The notes under the pieces: generated by a model
What the model was told of the DNA's origin: nothing
The model's database searches: none
Seen by the model: only the letters and a program-made list of their open reading frames with translations
Assembly (NCBI GenBank): GCA_000320545.1
Contig: ADNK01003131.1
Coordinates: 1 to 55,000, forward strand
DNA from: Bigelowiella natans CCMP2755
Lineage: Eukaryota; Cercozoa; Chlorarachniophyceae
Direction: 5' to 3'
DNA: 55,000 nucleotides
Shown here: one piece after another, positions 22,864-36,818 of the stretch
Layout of the letters: each line of letters starts with the position of its first letter
Numbering within the stretch: the stretch's first letter is position 1
Position numbers and translations under genes: made by a program

Positions 22864-23824
22864 GGAGAGGAGTGGGGATGCAAATGATAACCCCCGTTTT
22901 CCTTTTTCCATAGAATTTCGATGTCACTGTGACGCATGAGGATGGTGAAGCAACAGCAGTGGTAAGAAATTCCTCGAAGTCTCCAAAGAACAGTCGTCCC
23001 CCATCAAGGTCTCCGCCTCCACCCCCTCCAAGGCGTACACATCGGAAAAAGTTAGAAGGCATTCCAAAGCGATCCCCCCCTCCACTACCTTCACATCTCG
23101 CACTAGCGTCATCATCAGCAGCAAGGGCGCATGCAGCAAGTCTACCATCTCGCCAGAAGGCCAGCTCAACGTCTACGGCCGCAACAAAAGAGGCAAAGGT
23201 GACGCGTTAATTGTGAATCGGAGGATTTGATCATTATTGCTGTTTATTATTACTACTACTACTACCACAACCACAACAACTTACTACTACCAACATCATA
23301 ATATTTTACCTCTGATAATGTATTTTTGTATACTCTGGTTTGTTTCTATGTGCTAACGAACAACCTCTGTTATTCCTTAGTTGAGGAAGCAGCGTCCTCC
23401 TGAGGAGGAGAAGCAATCTGATTCTACACGCAGCAGCAGTGTGAAATGCATTGTGACTGAAAAGGGGCAAAGATCACCACCATCAGTGTCATCATCTTAC
23501 TTAATGGACGATGAAGACTGCTTGGCAGTGTTTGGATTGGACAATGATGAAGATGAAGATCAAGAAGAAAATCAAGAAGAAGAAGAAGAAGATGATGAAG
23601 AAGGAGAGGAAGAAGAGGAAATCAACAACGCTTCCGGCAATAGACATAAGGTTATACTGCGATGATCATCATGTGATTTTATTTATGACTATATACTTCG
23701 CCAGCATCAGTTGTATATAACCACTGGTGTGTACTTTTGTACTAATTCTCTACTATTTCCTCCCATACATTATAATAAGGACGCGAAAGCAGCAGCGACA
23801 GGAGACGAGGTAGGCAAAAGAAGT

Positions 23825-23856
<32 letters not shown>

Positions 23857-25638
23857 GAAGATGAGCACCAAACGACAAAAGGTTGAAGCAGAGATCATAT
23901 CATCCGAGGAGGTATATGTAAAGAACCTCAATGAGCTCATAAAGCACTTTATTCACCCGCTCAAGTCTAATCAAGAGCTTCTTGATCCAGAGGTTCGGTT
24001 GGTTCAGTTGTCTTCTCTTCCCCCGCCTTCATTCAATTCTCCCTACTGTTTCCTTTTTTTTCTTTCTCATATATGTGTGTAATTTATATAATCTTGCTAT
24101 TTGCTTGACTAGTCCATCCTTTTGGATTTATTGTGCTTTCCTCCTTCCTTTTTAGTGAATAGCACACACACACACACACACACACACTACTACTACTACT
24201 ACTACTTATACCAGGACATTCTAAAGCTGTTCTCAAATATAGAGTTATTGTGCGGATTCCACGTTGTTTTTCTTGCTGATTTGAAGAAGAAGGACAAAGA
24301 AATCCACCTCACGTTCCAACGAATGGCGGATTTCCTCAAGATGTACACGCAGTACGTCAACAGCTACGACGTGGCAATGACTACCATGCACAGATTAAAC
24401 AAAAAGAAAAAGTTCAAGGCATTTCTTGATAAACAACAAGCAGCAGCAGCACAAGGCTTGATGAGCTTCCTCATAATGCCTGTGCAGAGAATTCCAAGGT
24501 GTATTATGTTGGAGAAGAAGAAGAAGAAGAAAACGCCCTCATGTGTTAAGATGACGTGTTTTCTTCTTACTGATGATGCAGGTACGTCCTGCTGCTTAAA
24601 GAACTGATAAAGAACACGAATGATGACGATCAAACGAAGGAGCCATTGCGCCAGTCGCTCACCAAAGTGCAAGATATTGCAGCATACGTCAACGAACAAA
24701 AACGACAGGTATGAGCTGCTGTACGGTTTCTACATTATAACCACCAAATCTCACCATCAAAGCTCATTGCAAATCATCATCATCATCATCACCATAAATG
24801 ACGTCTCTCTCATATATCAGATGGAGAGTCGCACAACACTCCTGAACATCTCCGCACGTCTTCGAAATGTTGGTCATTTTGAGTTGTTTAAGCCTGACCG
24901 ACATCTTGTGAAGAAGGGAGTCCTTCACAGCTGGCATCATAGACTTACCAAGCAGAAGCAGCATCACTTCATGCTATTCACAGATGTTGTATTGTGGACG
25001 TCGCCAAGTAACGTTGAACTAACGGAGGGAAAAACAGAAGGAAAACATGGATGCTTGATGATTGGGGGGGCGTGGGGGGGTGAGGTGGAGTATTATGGTT
25101 ACATCATCACTATCATCATTATCATAAATATGACTATCTTCTTATTCGTAACATATTCCTTCTCACTTTCTTCTTCTTTTCCTTGTTGTTGTTGGCTGTT
25201 GTGAAGACTACCATTTGGAAGGGTACTCAGGTTTTGAGCAGCTGAAACTTGACCAAGTATCCGTAAATCTCTCCAAAAGCAGCAGCATAAGCGCAATTAG
25301 CAATAACAGCACAAGAAGTAGCAGCAGTAGTAGCAGCAGCAGCATCAGCCTCGCAAACAACCCTTGTACTAGAGAATCTTCTACAATGGAAAATTCCGCT
25401 ATACGAAGAGGAAGGAGTCATTCTTCCAGAGGCGATGATGATGCAATCTCCAACTCGCACACGGAAGAAGGCATGAATATTACTAAGGAGGAAGAGGGAC
25501 AAAGAGAATTCGGCTTTAGATTGCACATCCCAAGTAGTAAGTGCCGTTCTACCTTTGGTATAGGATTACTTCGTTTCAAGGAAGAAAAGCCTCCGACGTT
25601 CTTCGGTTAGTTTTTTTGCATGATTGTTATCAGATAAG

Positions 25639-25675
<37 letters not shown>

Positions 25676-25824
25676 GCCTCGAGCATTCTTTTAATACGAG
25701 CCTGTCTCATTATATTTGCTTGCTAGCCTCGGATATGGATATAACGAAGGAGTGGTGTAATGCCATAAGGGAAACAATATCAGATTATCTTACAAACCAA
25801 AACGAGGTCATCCTCCCCAGCGAC

Positions 25825-25895
<71 letters not shown>

Positions 25896-26863
25896 ATACC
25901 CCTCTTTACTTCTTGCTCATATGGCACACAAACATACGTATATTTGATGCATGGATTTGCTCATCATACGGCACACAAACATACGTGTATCTCATACATG
26001 GATTCAACCCCCCCTTCCCCCCTCTCTCTTTGTCTCTTTTTTCTTCGTTCGAGTAGCGCCGACAGAGGCGCATGGGCGCTACGACGAGGAAAGTGAATAA
26101 TACCAGCAGACATAAGAGGAGACGGTAAGAGTAATAGTAAACATCATCACTGGATTTGAGCGCTCTCCTTGTGATAACTAGCAATACATTGTTGTGTGTG
26201 ACATCAGTCCTAAAAGAAGTGCCAGCGTGCCTAGAAAGACGGAGGATGATGAAGAGGATGATCACCATGCACAAAACAACAACTATAGGTTGGCTGCTTA
26301 CAATAATCTGGTGAGGTCCTTCTAATGTTTTTTTATTGGAACTCCTAGTTTCACTTATTATACCACATCATCTTTTGCAACCAGCATGTGACTGTCTAAT
26401 TATAGCATGCACAGCGACCGAACCGCACGTGCTTATTTACTTACGTTACGACGGCAGGTCAATTTAAAGTTAGATCAACTCCGAAAGCTTAACCTAAGGT
26501 CGTCAGCAATTATCCATCTTCCTTTTCTATTCCCTTTTCTTTTTTAGTGCGATAGGTGTCATCCTCTCGCCCTTCATCTGCCTTTCTTTTCCCTGTTCTT
26601 TCCTCCCTCCTCTCTCCCCATTTCTTTCTCGCATAACATCTTCGTCTATCAGGGCCGGCACGCTTAAAGCAATAAAGAAAGAGCTGAAAGATTCAAAGTT
26701 TAGAGCCTCCCCAGACTCAACATCGGCACGGGTTACGACCACCGCCTCTAGTAGAAACCCAACATCTCGCACTTTAAATGCTGAAGATTTCCCGCTATCT
26801 CCTGCTGGTACAGTGCAACGACGCCGCCATTTAGATGTATCGGATGAAGAACCCACGGACTGA
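22473..26863 (+). CDS. Rho-family guanine nucleotide exchange factor (DH-PH)
   Basis: Exons: 22473-22652, 22914-23198, 23381-23650, 23780-23992, 24215-24498, 24582-24708, 24821-25007, 25207-25605, 25727-25806, 26057-26124, 26208-26310, 26458-26498, 26653-26863, giving 815 aa in phase. The N-terminal third is Ser/Pro-rich and basic, then strongly acidic (Glu/Asp run in exon 3). The DH domain spans exons 4-6: ISSEEVYVKNLNELIKHF (CR1), then MSFLIMPVQRIPRYVLLLKE (the CR3 signature). The PH domain runs from VKKGVLHSW in exon 7 to ITKEWCNAIRETI in exon 9, interrupted by a Ser-rich insert. The tail is basic with an RRSAS-like PKRSASVPRK motif. It should activate a Rho/Rac/Cdc42-type GTPase at membranes and so control actin. 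The order DH-PH resembles FGD-type GEFs. Confidence 0.88.
25831..25891. repeat. (CT)n-(GT)n compound repeat, Rho GEF intron 9
   Basis: CT dinucleotides at about 25829-25862 are followed by GT dinucleotides to about 25891, in the intron 25807-26056. Confidence 0.85.
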
Positions 26864-27512
26864 CAAATGGTGTGAGTCAAGCTAGCAAGAGTTAGAGAGT
26901 TTCACATTGAACAAATACAAACCAGTGTTGCTGCATGCAGCATGTATGTCCAGATATGTCTAGATATCTCATAGTTGGCATTGCACACACGTCTAGAAAT
27001 GAGTACCTCAGGCCTCCAGCAGCAATGGTTAATGCCTAGATGAATGCAATTGTGCGTAGCACTAGAACACATGAATGCCTAGCTAGCTATGTCATTTCAT
27101 GATGTTTGCATAGCTAGACAGCACTACTAGCTAGCTCTAGAGCTAGCTAGAGCACTCTAGCAAGTACTGTAGTGGAGTAGGGGGTTTGACAGATAATCAA
27201 ACATACTAGCACGCTCTAGCTAGCTAGACGCTAGCTGTCAAAACGAACAGCTAAACACATGCTAGCATGCGATCAATGCATAGGTATGCTAGCATGCATC
27301 AGGCATGCTTGGCCTAATAACATCTAAAAATGGCCAAGGCTAGAAGGACATCCGTTTTAGATGCTAAGTCATGTATTAACCGCGGGTACATGTCAGCAAA
27401 CTAATGGGATATTCAAAAAAGTAATGACCAAAATTAAAATTGATAGTCATTTGTGAGTTCTAGATTGGATCAATATGTAATAATTGCGATATAGCAAAAG
27501 TCGCCGAAATAT
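26864..27512. other. Tail-to-tail spacer with dense CTAG palindrome island
   Basis: The spacer lies between the ends of the Rho GEF (+) and phosphodiesterase (-). Positions 26930-27310 are almost wholly made of gctagc, ctagctag, gcatgc, tctaga and related palindromic words. An exact catgctagcatg is at 27258-27269, with a near copy at 27285-27297. No coding frame is recognised. Confidence 0.65.
27258..27269. repeat. 12-base palindrome catgctagcatg, copy 3
   Basis: The copy in the Rho GEF/phosphodiesterase spacer, followed 15 bases later by a one-base variant. Confidence 0.9.
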
Positions 27513-30500
27513 CTAAATTGTATCCGCAACATGAATAGCAGGTACAAACTCACGTCTTTTGTTTGGGTTTCCAACTCCACTTTTTTTCCTTGAATGCAAT
27601 GTAATGAACGAATCCTCACCTTTTTGCTTTAATCCTTCTTCCGAAGTTGCACGACTTTGTTTACACGGTTGTTTAATAGACGCGGATTCCTTTTTTTGCT
27701 CTTTTCGTTGAGCCTCAACTTCAGATGCCCAATACGCCAGGTTCTCATTTAGTATTTTTAGAGCAACATCTGCTTCAGGTACCACTGTGAAATTAGAAAA
27801 TATTTTAGATTGCAGAACGATTCGTAGGTAATTTGAACCTTCTTTCCATAGCTTGTAGAGAGGACGTACTAGAACCTAGGACAATGAGATATTGAAGAGG
27901 ATTCGAAAATGGTGATTAAATTACTTACTTTGTTGAAAAATTGCTGGCCAAGAGGTACATTTGCAGTCTGTCGATCCCTACCTGTAATTGAAAATGATTT
28001 GTAAAAAGCACATTTTATGTGCTTACGAAAACCATTACCAGGGCCAACAGGAAGACCATGAATCCGTTCCAAATCCCCTTGTCTCCAGAACTCAGATATT
28101 ACTCGCCTAGGCCCATCACAAAATCTAATTTGTTGAAAAATGCTATACACATTTTTACCACTCACCTGCACCATTTTTTCATTATTTGTCTCGGTCTACA
28201 CGCGTTCGCAAGATCTCTTTTGGGTGTAATATATTCACAAATGAAATCTAAATTGCGAAGTAAGTGTAGAAATAGCATCTTACGCGCAGTGGAGCAACAT
28301 GTCGAGTAGAAATTCTGCCTCATTTAGATACGCTTTTTCATCCTAGTTGTAACATTAGAACCATAATTTTGCTTAGTGTCGGTTTTCTCATAGTAGGTTA
28401 ACGTTAACCTTTTGATCCAACCATTCAGATTGAGATTCCTTCCTCCTTGTCACTGACAAAAATCATGCCGCCTGCTCAGTGGCAATAATCATGCAGCCTT
28501 CAATGATTAATACCATTACGTCGAAGCTTAACCACCAAATCATTGTGTTTCGCCATATCTACAATTCAGAGGTTTATTTTCTTTGTGTAAAAAAATTGAG
28601 ACGTATATACCTGTGTTGAGCACCATACTTATGACGAAGCGTCGAAAAAGTTGATGATCACTTTTGTCTAAACTTCGAAGAAAATTGCACTTCGGTCCTG
28701 TTTGTAAAGTTTCTCAGACTGGTTATTCGTTCAAATCCTTCGTACTAAACACACCCGTTCTTAGTAATCGAAAAGCCTCTGCCACGTGCATATTTTCTAA
28801 GACACTTATGTCGTTGTATCGAATTGCAATCTGCTAGCACAGATTAGTCAAGCATTTTCTTCGTTCGCATGAAATATGTACCTCAGATTGCATGTTACAG
28901 GCGAATTCGTTATTTGTTCCTGGGTGTTTGAAGTCGTGAGCAGCTGCTGAAAAATAAGCTGCAAGACGAAGAAGAGGACGCTTCTCGCAAAGTTCTCTGA
29001 AGGTTCCACTGTTGAGCATAAAATGAGTTGCATGCAAAACGTCCGCAGCGTGTAGGTTATTGTGATATGGGACATCCAAATATCCGTCTTCAAGCGCCCG
29101 TATGTAATTGATAAATGCATCTCTGCTAATTTGACATCTGTTGAGAAGGTTGTGCTGGTCTACATAATGGAGCATTAATCGAGAAAGGGGATACCTGCCA
29201 TATTCACATCAGAGCTTCAAAAAAATTGAACTATCTGATAAACTCGAATACCCATTTGCAACTTCAGCAAATTGCCAAATGTCAAATTTATCCCAAGTGT
29301 CAGCTTTTTTCAGCCAATTATTGACCTGTAGTGTTTTATATGAGTTCCCGAACACTGTAAGGGAGAGAATATACCTCAGGACTAAACTTGGAAAAGTTAT
29401 GATACGATATATTTTCTGCTTTCTGAACTAGAAGTTTTTCAACCCGGCCAGAACTAATGTCAAGGATGGAGATCATAAGTGAATCAAATCAACCATAGAT
29501 AAGCTGTTACCTGTCTTTTCTTTTTAGAAATAACCCCGCCGGTGATGCAGACCGATGAGCTTTTGGAGTGAGTAGCACGCTGTGGAAAAAAGAATGTTAA
29601 CATTTCAAAAATATCGAGTAGCAAACATCCCCCACCCGGTTCTGCTTCTAGATATTTCCCCTCGAATCTGATTTTCCTGATTTCCTTCAAATTTGGAATC
29701 GCCGTTTATGTTATGTTGTATCCTTCTCCTATTCATAAGCATCATTCGAGCCTTTAAAGAGCCTCTTCTTCTTGTATTGTCCAACTTTTCTAGTACTTGT
29801 CCTTCAGAGATCGAGTTGTGACTGCGACCTGAGAGACTTCTATATTTCAACCAGGACCATGCATGGTCTCAACCGCTCACCTTTCGTGGTTGCAAGAACA
29901 AAATCCAGAGCAACTTTTTCTTCGTTTGTCAAGTGGGATCGTTGTTTATCTATGTGAGTACTGTCCCAATCCCCGCGAGTCGACGCATTCAGTTCATCCA
30001 TTAAATCCTAAAATTACTTTGAGTCAGCTCTCATTTCATTATTTTTATATTACCAAAATCGTAGTTGTACATTGAGGGCTGACTGTAGTCCACTGATTGC
30101 ATCTGCAATCTGCAAAGAGCAAAGAGTTTGCTCATTTTCTGAAGTTGTCGATCATATTATTTTATTACCAAAGTGCTTTGTTCCCCCTCCGCAAACTCTT
30201 TTGCAGATTTAAGGTTCTGCGTTAAATGTAACAGGAAGCTTCATTTCCATGAAGTTAATGCATTCTTTCGAAAGTAATTTTTGCCGATATTTGTGGGTGT
30301 CTGTGGACTGTAACCTGGATTGCGGAAACAACTTTGTGTCTCCCCTCATACAGGGAAAGATTTGGCTTTACTAAAACCAAATCTTCATACCCAGATCTGC
30401 CGCGAGGCCCAGGGGAGGAACCACCCCCACCTAGTATTACTCCCTGTCGTAACCTAATTTGATTTATAATTCAATTCCCTAAGAACTCGCAGATCTATCT

Positions 30501-31683
30501 GAGGTGCAGATCAACCGATTTCGAATTCCATTTTCGGGTATTGCAAGATTCGCAATCCCGGGTATTAATTTTCTGGCCAGCAGAAATAGATTAAGTTCAG
30601 ACAAAACTCCCACCAAAAATTCTGGTCTACTGTGATCTTCCTGATGACAGCCAGCTCTCGCGTACAGGCGAGCTACATTATAAAGAAAATGTGTAACTAC
30701 TTTGAATCTTAATTTTCAAAACTTATCTCCTGCCTTTCCCTGGGCTGAGAGGTGGTACTGTCTCGAATGGAGCTTTTGAACAGTAATATCGAAGGAAAAT
30801 GCATGTAAGTCTCTTGCTTTAAGTGAGCTCTTTATTACCTGTTACCTACCTTTGAAAGTCCTCGGTTGAAGCTGTAGAAGTACAGAGAGTACTTGTAGCA
30901 TTGGAATGGGAACTTTTACGAAAGATGGAGTGGAATGCAGTTAAGACCTCTCTCATACTGATACATAATAGTGAACAATCACAAACACTTTGCTTGAATG
31001 AAATTGGATGAATCAAGGGAAGGAACCTGAAAATAGAGGTGTGGGATTTTCCGCTATTGAGTGCAAGTTGAATATCAGAGTTTAGGCTATTCAGTACAGC
31101 TTCTGGAGGCATTAGCTGGAAAAATAGAAGAATGAAAAGATTCCATTGTAATTTGGTGATATAAGGCAACCTTCTTTGCAAATTCCTCGCCCTCATGTTC
31201 TGAAAGAGCTCCACTTGCGACGCCTAAGAGTTATTCTGTGTTCTACATGCTGTTTCCTCATTTAAATTGAATACCTTTCCGAAGCATCTTAGAGATTCTT
31301 GTATCGGCCTAGTTCAAATCAAAAGCTTGAATACTCGTATTGTATCCGATTAAGATAACTAATCTCTTATCGTTCTTCACTCCAAGGTTTAATTTTTAAT
31401 ACTCTCGACACCTCCATCAGATATCCTTGAAGTACATTTTTTATGTCTGCAGTTCCCAATATGCCCAATTGACCACCTACATCAAAATTGGCCAGTGTGT
31501 TTTTAGCCGAATCTTCTAACATTCAAAGCTACTGGAAATGATTTTAATACTTTTCCGGCAAACGACGTGAAACTTTTCTGTCTCTTCCTGGACGTAATCG
31601 TGCTTTCCTTCACTTTTTCTTTGCCCCTCCCCGCAGTCCACAATTTGTGCGAGTCGCACAAGAGTTTGCAAAAAACTAGACAT
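27513..31683 (-). CDS. 3',5'-cyclic nucleotide phosphodiesterase (class I PDE)
   Basis: Exons read from 31515: 31515-31412, 31308-31275, 31223-31171, 31115-31027, 30957-30850, 30629-30516, 30453-30315, 30216-30169, 30109-30071, 30007-29881, 29828-29636, 29579-29511, 29453-29375, 29325-29252, 29194-28882, 28830-28755, 28697-28611, 28558-28514, 28314-28284, 28216-28166, 28106-28039, 27981-27929, 27875-27839, 27784-27513 (767 codons). The catalytic domain carries YHNNLHAADV, AAHDFKHPGTNNEF, IAIRYNDISVLEN, LLHCADLANA, FWRQGDLERIHGLPVGP and the substrate-Gln block PLGQQFFNKVLVRPLYKLW. All metal-binding His/Asp are present, so it should be active on cAMP and/or cGMP. The N-terminal half matches no domain I know. 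A likely start exon is 31683-31551 (MSSFLQTLVRLAQIV...), but joining it needs a 35-nt intron. The junction at 30629/30850 is also tentative. Confidence 0.87.
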
Positions 31684-32499
31684 TGGTGCTCCTCTCAAAT
31701 GGTGGTAAATTCGGATCGCGACAAATGTGCGTTTTCTATTAAATCTATTTAGCTCATATGCAAGATTGACGGCTCATGGGGGTGCACAACTAGGTAGGAC
31801 TACTGATTATATTTTTGTCTAGAATTTTCAAGGGGATGGTGGAAGCGATATTGGCAGGAAATGCCAATCAGCTTTTTTTTCCAACTACGTGCGGAGAATT
31901 TACAGAGTACAGAGAAACTGCAAGCAATTGCTTGGCCAGCTGTAAAAGTTGTTATTCCCGTTTGTTGCTTGCTTGATGCCCTTCTCTTGCATCGCATGAT
32001 TAAACTGCAAAGACATAACGGCCGGCACTACATATTGCAAAGCGGCTACGTGGATCGGTGAGATAGCAGCAGCACAAACCAAACCACGATTAGCAATTGG
32101 CAACGGAACAAACTCACTGAAAACATGTCGCTCATGAGGAATAAATGGCGATTGTAGAATACGACATCCATCCATCACTTCAAGATGGAAAAGGCTAATA
32201 AAGCTGCGACTTCCGTCATGATTTCACACGAAGAATTGGTCTCCTGAGGATCTCCGGAATGATGTATGATACCCGAGCACTTAATGCAAGCTGAAGGAAT
32301 GTGTTGTGAGTTGTGAGCATGATTTCAGAATAAAATGGATGGGATTTTAGCCCTGCGACAACTTTGTGCCTCTGCCCGACAACTCTAACTTACAACCTCT
32401 CTCCTGAGAGCATGCAGATTCTTCCCTCGTCCTCCATCATCCATCGTTTAGGGACTTTCCTCCTATAGAAAGCTAGCTTGGGGAGCGGAATCCATTAAT
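31684..32499. promoter_or_regulatory. Head-to-head spacer, phosphodiesterase / DENN-PDZ gene
   Basis: The 816 bases lie between the probable phosphodiesterase start and the DENN gene ATG. A 92-codon minus-strand frame at 32178-31900 is open and could be a further 5' exon of the phosphodiesterase, but it shows no known motif. No simple repeat or palindrome island is present. Confidence 0.35.
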
Positions 32500-33318
32500 A
32501 TGGCGGAACCGCGGTTTCCTATCATTAGCTCTCATATTCGAGCTAAAGGTCCAGCCTACCGCCGTTTATTCGATTATTTTTTGGTTGTGGCTCACCAGCG
32601 ATCGAAGCTTTCACGAGTTTGGAAGGTAATCGAAGGCGAATGACGTTACACAGAACGGAAGGATACTAAAATTCCTATTCCTATCAGAAAATTCAAGCTA
32701 TAGAGAAAGTAGCAAATGGGGTCGCCGCTCAAAATGAGGTTAGGGGTTCCTTTTAAAACTGCTTCTTCACTTAAAAAAAGGATTAACTCACACTGAATTA
32801 TGTAGAGAATACAAAATACATACACCAGGAAAACGAAGACAACGGAATAAAACGTGGCGAAGACAGAGAAGGAAATGATGATGATGATGAAGATGGGGAT
32901 AAATGCTACATTGATAGCAAGGCAAAATACCGTGATTTAGCACATAAATTGGAAGTTCTATCCACAGCAGTGAAACCCAAGGTTGTTGATATTAGCAAGG
33001 GCATCTGAACAATCTCTGACTTTCTCAATTGATAGATTATATCTCGATGCCCTATTTGGGAGCATCATGATTATCCGCTTGCGAAGGGGGTCGCTTCGTT
33101 TGCATTTCCCTACGGAACTAGAATAAAAGGTAGTGGTCTTGGATGGTAGTTAGTTGTACCACTAGTAAGTAGTAGATCTAATTGTACGATCAAAACAAAA
33201 CAAAAAATCGGCGGTGTTTTATTGTGATGGTTTTATTGTAGACTTGCGCAGTGGGGAAACAAGCCCAAGATGCTTCAGCTTTGTCCTTACAAGTCCAGAG
33301 GGGTCAAAGCAGTATGGG

Positions 33319-33351
<33 letters not shown>

Positions 33352-35480
33352 ACTAGTAGTAGTTGTTGTAGAAATTGATGCTGTTTCTATTTAGTGGGGT
33401 AATAGGTAGAAGCTGTAGTACATAGTAATCGCAACGGTGATAGTATAGATTGAACGTAAGCAAATCCACGCTGAGTAATATTGTTCATCTTCTAGAGCCA
33501 CGTTGATATTTGACGAGCACATCAGCATTGAACAAGATGAGGACACCGTGGTAGTACTACGTTCATGTAGTATGCAAATGTCCACAATATATAAGAGTAC
33601 TGTCATCGTAACTTCCACTTGAAATGGCTATCTTCCTTTCAATTAGGCTACAACTACTGCAGAGGAAAAGTCATCAACCCCACCTCCTTTCCAAGCGGTG
33701 GCCTCAAAGGCACTCGTTATACTCTCTCATCATCCATACTTTAATGTAATAAGACCCTCGGTCACTGATGATGCTAGTAGAACATACCTAAATCACTCTG
33801 ATGAAATGATAACATGTGTTATGCCCCGCCCCCCCTCGATTGTTGTATCATCCTGCTTGGCGTTATCAGCAAATGGAGGAATTGCTGAAAATGGTATTCC
33901 GGATATCCATATGCAAAAAGCACCCCTACGATATCGAGCGCATAATATGGTTGATTGTAAGGTGAGTGGTTGTTCACAGATTATTAAATGTTGTCCAGTT
34001 ATTCAAAGCATGATGATGGTCTTAAAAAATATCCGATTTTCTACAAACAAATGATCGTTTCTATGGTACACTTAATAGTGTAGAGCTCATTCATGAGGAG
34101 GGGGTAGAAGACGGAACGACGAGTCGTTGCTTAGAATTGATATTTTTGTATCTTTTTGCTATCTCTCTCTCTCTCTCTCTCTCTCATTCCTTTCAGGGAC
34201 ATGCCTCTACCCGTGGAACCTAACAACGTAATATGAGTAGTAGTAGTAGTAGTAGTAGGAGTAGGAGTATGAAGGGAAGGAGAAGGAGGAGGAGGAGTAA
34301 TATCTACTATGCATCTGCACGGTATTCTGATAAGATGCAAAGTACAAAGACTACTTGTTAAGGAACACTTTATTGTCTGTTTTTCGATCCTCCCTACTAC
34401 CAGCGACTTGATTTCGAGATGTATGAAAAGAGAATATCATTCCAAGGTACTACTAATAGCTTGGTTGTAGAGGTCATAGACGACGTTGTTGCTGATGACA
34501 TTGATGACGACGATGATGATGATGATGATGTTGATGATTATGGTGATGATGATGATCTAAAGAGAATATCGAATTATTTGTTTCTCCAACAATAAATGGA
34601 GTAGCAACGATGATTTACATTTCATCGCCGTTTTAAAGCAAGTATGCAAGCTATATCATCCCCCCCCTTTTGAAAACATTCATTGCTGTTGTAACTAAAC
34701 GAGTAATTTTGTATTTACATTGATATAGGGCCCGGATACGTAGAAAGATTGCCCCTGTTACATTGCAAGTTTGGAATGCTATTTGAGCTGGTGTCTCATG
34801 ATCACATCGTAGCTGCCGTCATGCTGTTGCTTCAAGAATATAAATTGGTATTGATAGAGGAGTAGTAAGTAGCAGCAGTAGCAGTAGTAGAGTTAAATCT
34901 ATCTATCTACCTCCTAGAACATCACACCAGAATACCAGAAATCAGCAGTACTACTACTTCATGTATGAATATCGTTGTCACTGTAAGAAGGAAAAAAAAG
35001 AAGCACCACTCATTAACTGCCAAATTGCAAATTTGAAAGAACCAAGTATCTTATTCACTGTTTCACCGAATGATGATAATAAATGGTCAATAAGTGAATA
35101 AATGCTACTATTTATTCAGGTACTTGTGAGCGATTATAGTTCTGTTCTGGTTCATTGTGCGGAGTCTCTCCGAGCGCTACTCTATCCCTTGGAATGGCAA
35201 TCTGTGTACATCCCGCTGTTACCTTCTGCAGCAAAAAACGTGTTGTTAGCACCAGTTCCATTCTTTGTTGGACTCAAGCCAGAGTTGTTGGCAGATCTGG
35301 TGGATGAAGAGCCTTTGAATTCAAACATTGCAATTCTCAACATAGACAAAGGCGTATTAGAACTTCCAAGCCCAGCTCCAAAATCTCTGCCTTCAAAGTA
35401 GTAGTAGTTCTAACTAGTAGTGCTGGTAGGAGTAGTAGGTAGTAGGTCAGCAGATAGCAGTGTATAGTGTGAGTGCGATG

Positions 35481-35513
<33 letters not shown>

Positions 35514-35765
35514 ATAGAGAGAAAATAAGATCAACAACGGCTGTATATCTTCTGTATATCTATATTGTGTGTGTACTCCGATCTTTCCAGGATAAAAAAC
35601 CGGCTAATGAACGCATTACTGATCCATGATCCGAGTTCCAGTATCCACAGAGCCAACAAGCTATCTGCAGAAAATATGAAGAAAGTCATCTTGCTTATTC
35701 GTTATCATCATGATTATTATGTTGTCATCGCTGCCGTCGTCGTACTCGTTGTTTCATTGATCCAT

Positions 35766-35802
<37 letters not shown>

Positions 35803-36466
35803 CATTAGCGTGATTTGGCATTCCCAATGGGAACTGAAGCTATTCGCTTGGATCAAAAAGTAGAAAATATGGCTTTTACCATCTATGGAGAAGAAGAAAG
35901 AGGGGGGGAGACAGAGAGGGCTCGAGGAATCCGGCTACCGCTGCTGCTGCTGATGATGATGATGATGACGATGATGATGAACTTGCATTCTCCTCCTCCT
36001 CCTAATGATCGTGGTTATCATGATCATGATCATGATAATCCTCATCATTATCGTACACAGTCCATTCCTCCTGTACTACATCTCTACTTGCTATTGTTAA
36101 TGCTGCTTCTCTATCGTTTTGTTCGTTGTTTAAGTACTACTACTACTACTACTACTACTACAACTACTACTTGTACTACTTTGCTATTAATTCTTAGGAT
36201 GAGGAGATAAAGCAGGAACACCATGTCGAGACGGTCGCCATACTACTAACTAGATGATAATATACCAAAACACATGGCATGCATACGATATATGATATTA
36301 TATGATATTTCACGATATATCATGTAGCAACAGAAGAGAGGATTAGTGGAGGTTTATGATGTGATGTGATGCATTGTACGACGACGCTGATGATGATGAT
36401 GATGATGATGTCATTATGTGCAAAGCTGTCATTCTTCTGTTGCTTAGTATTGTGAGACTCATTTAA

Positions 36467-36509
<43 letters not shown>

Positions 36510-36787
36510 AACATTGGGAATAACGTTTGAATTTACTTAGACTCGGCTTCTAAAGATACGGAGTACTTTCTTCGAAGTACTATTATCGGGTATTCTCACG
36601 GGATACAAGCGCTATATTATCACTCCTAAAGATGCAGCACCAGCAGTAGCAGCACCAGCAGATCAGGCGCTATTTAAAGACACTGGTAATATGTGTGATA
36701 ATGTCTGCATAAAGAAGAAGAACAAGGAGGAGGAGGAGAAGCACAAATCCCCTGCTGCTGCTACTACTACTACAACTACTACTCTAT

Positions 36788-36818
<31 letters not shown>

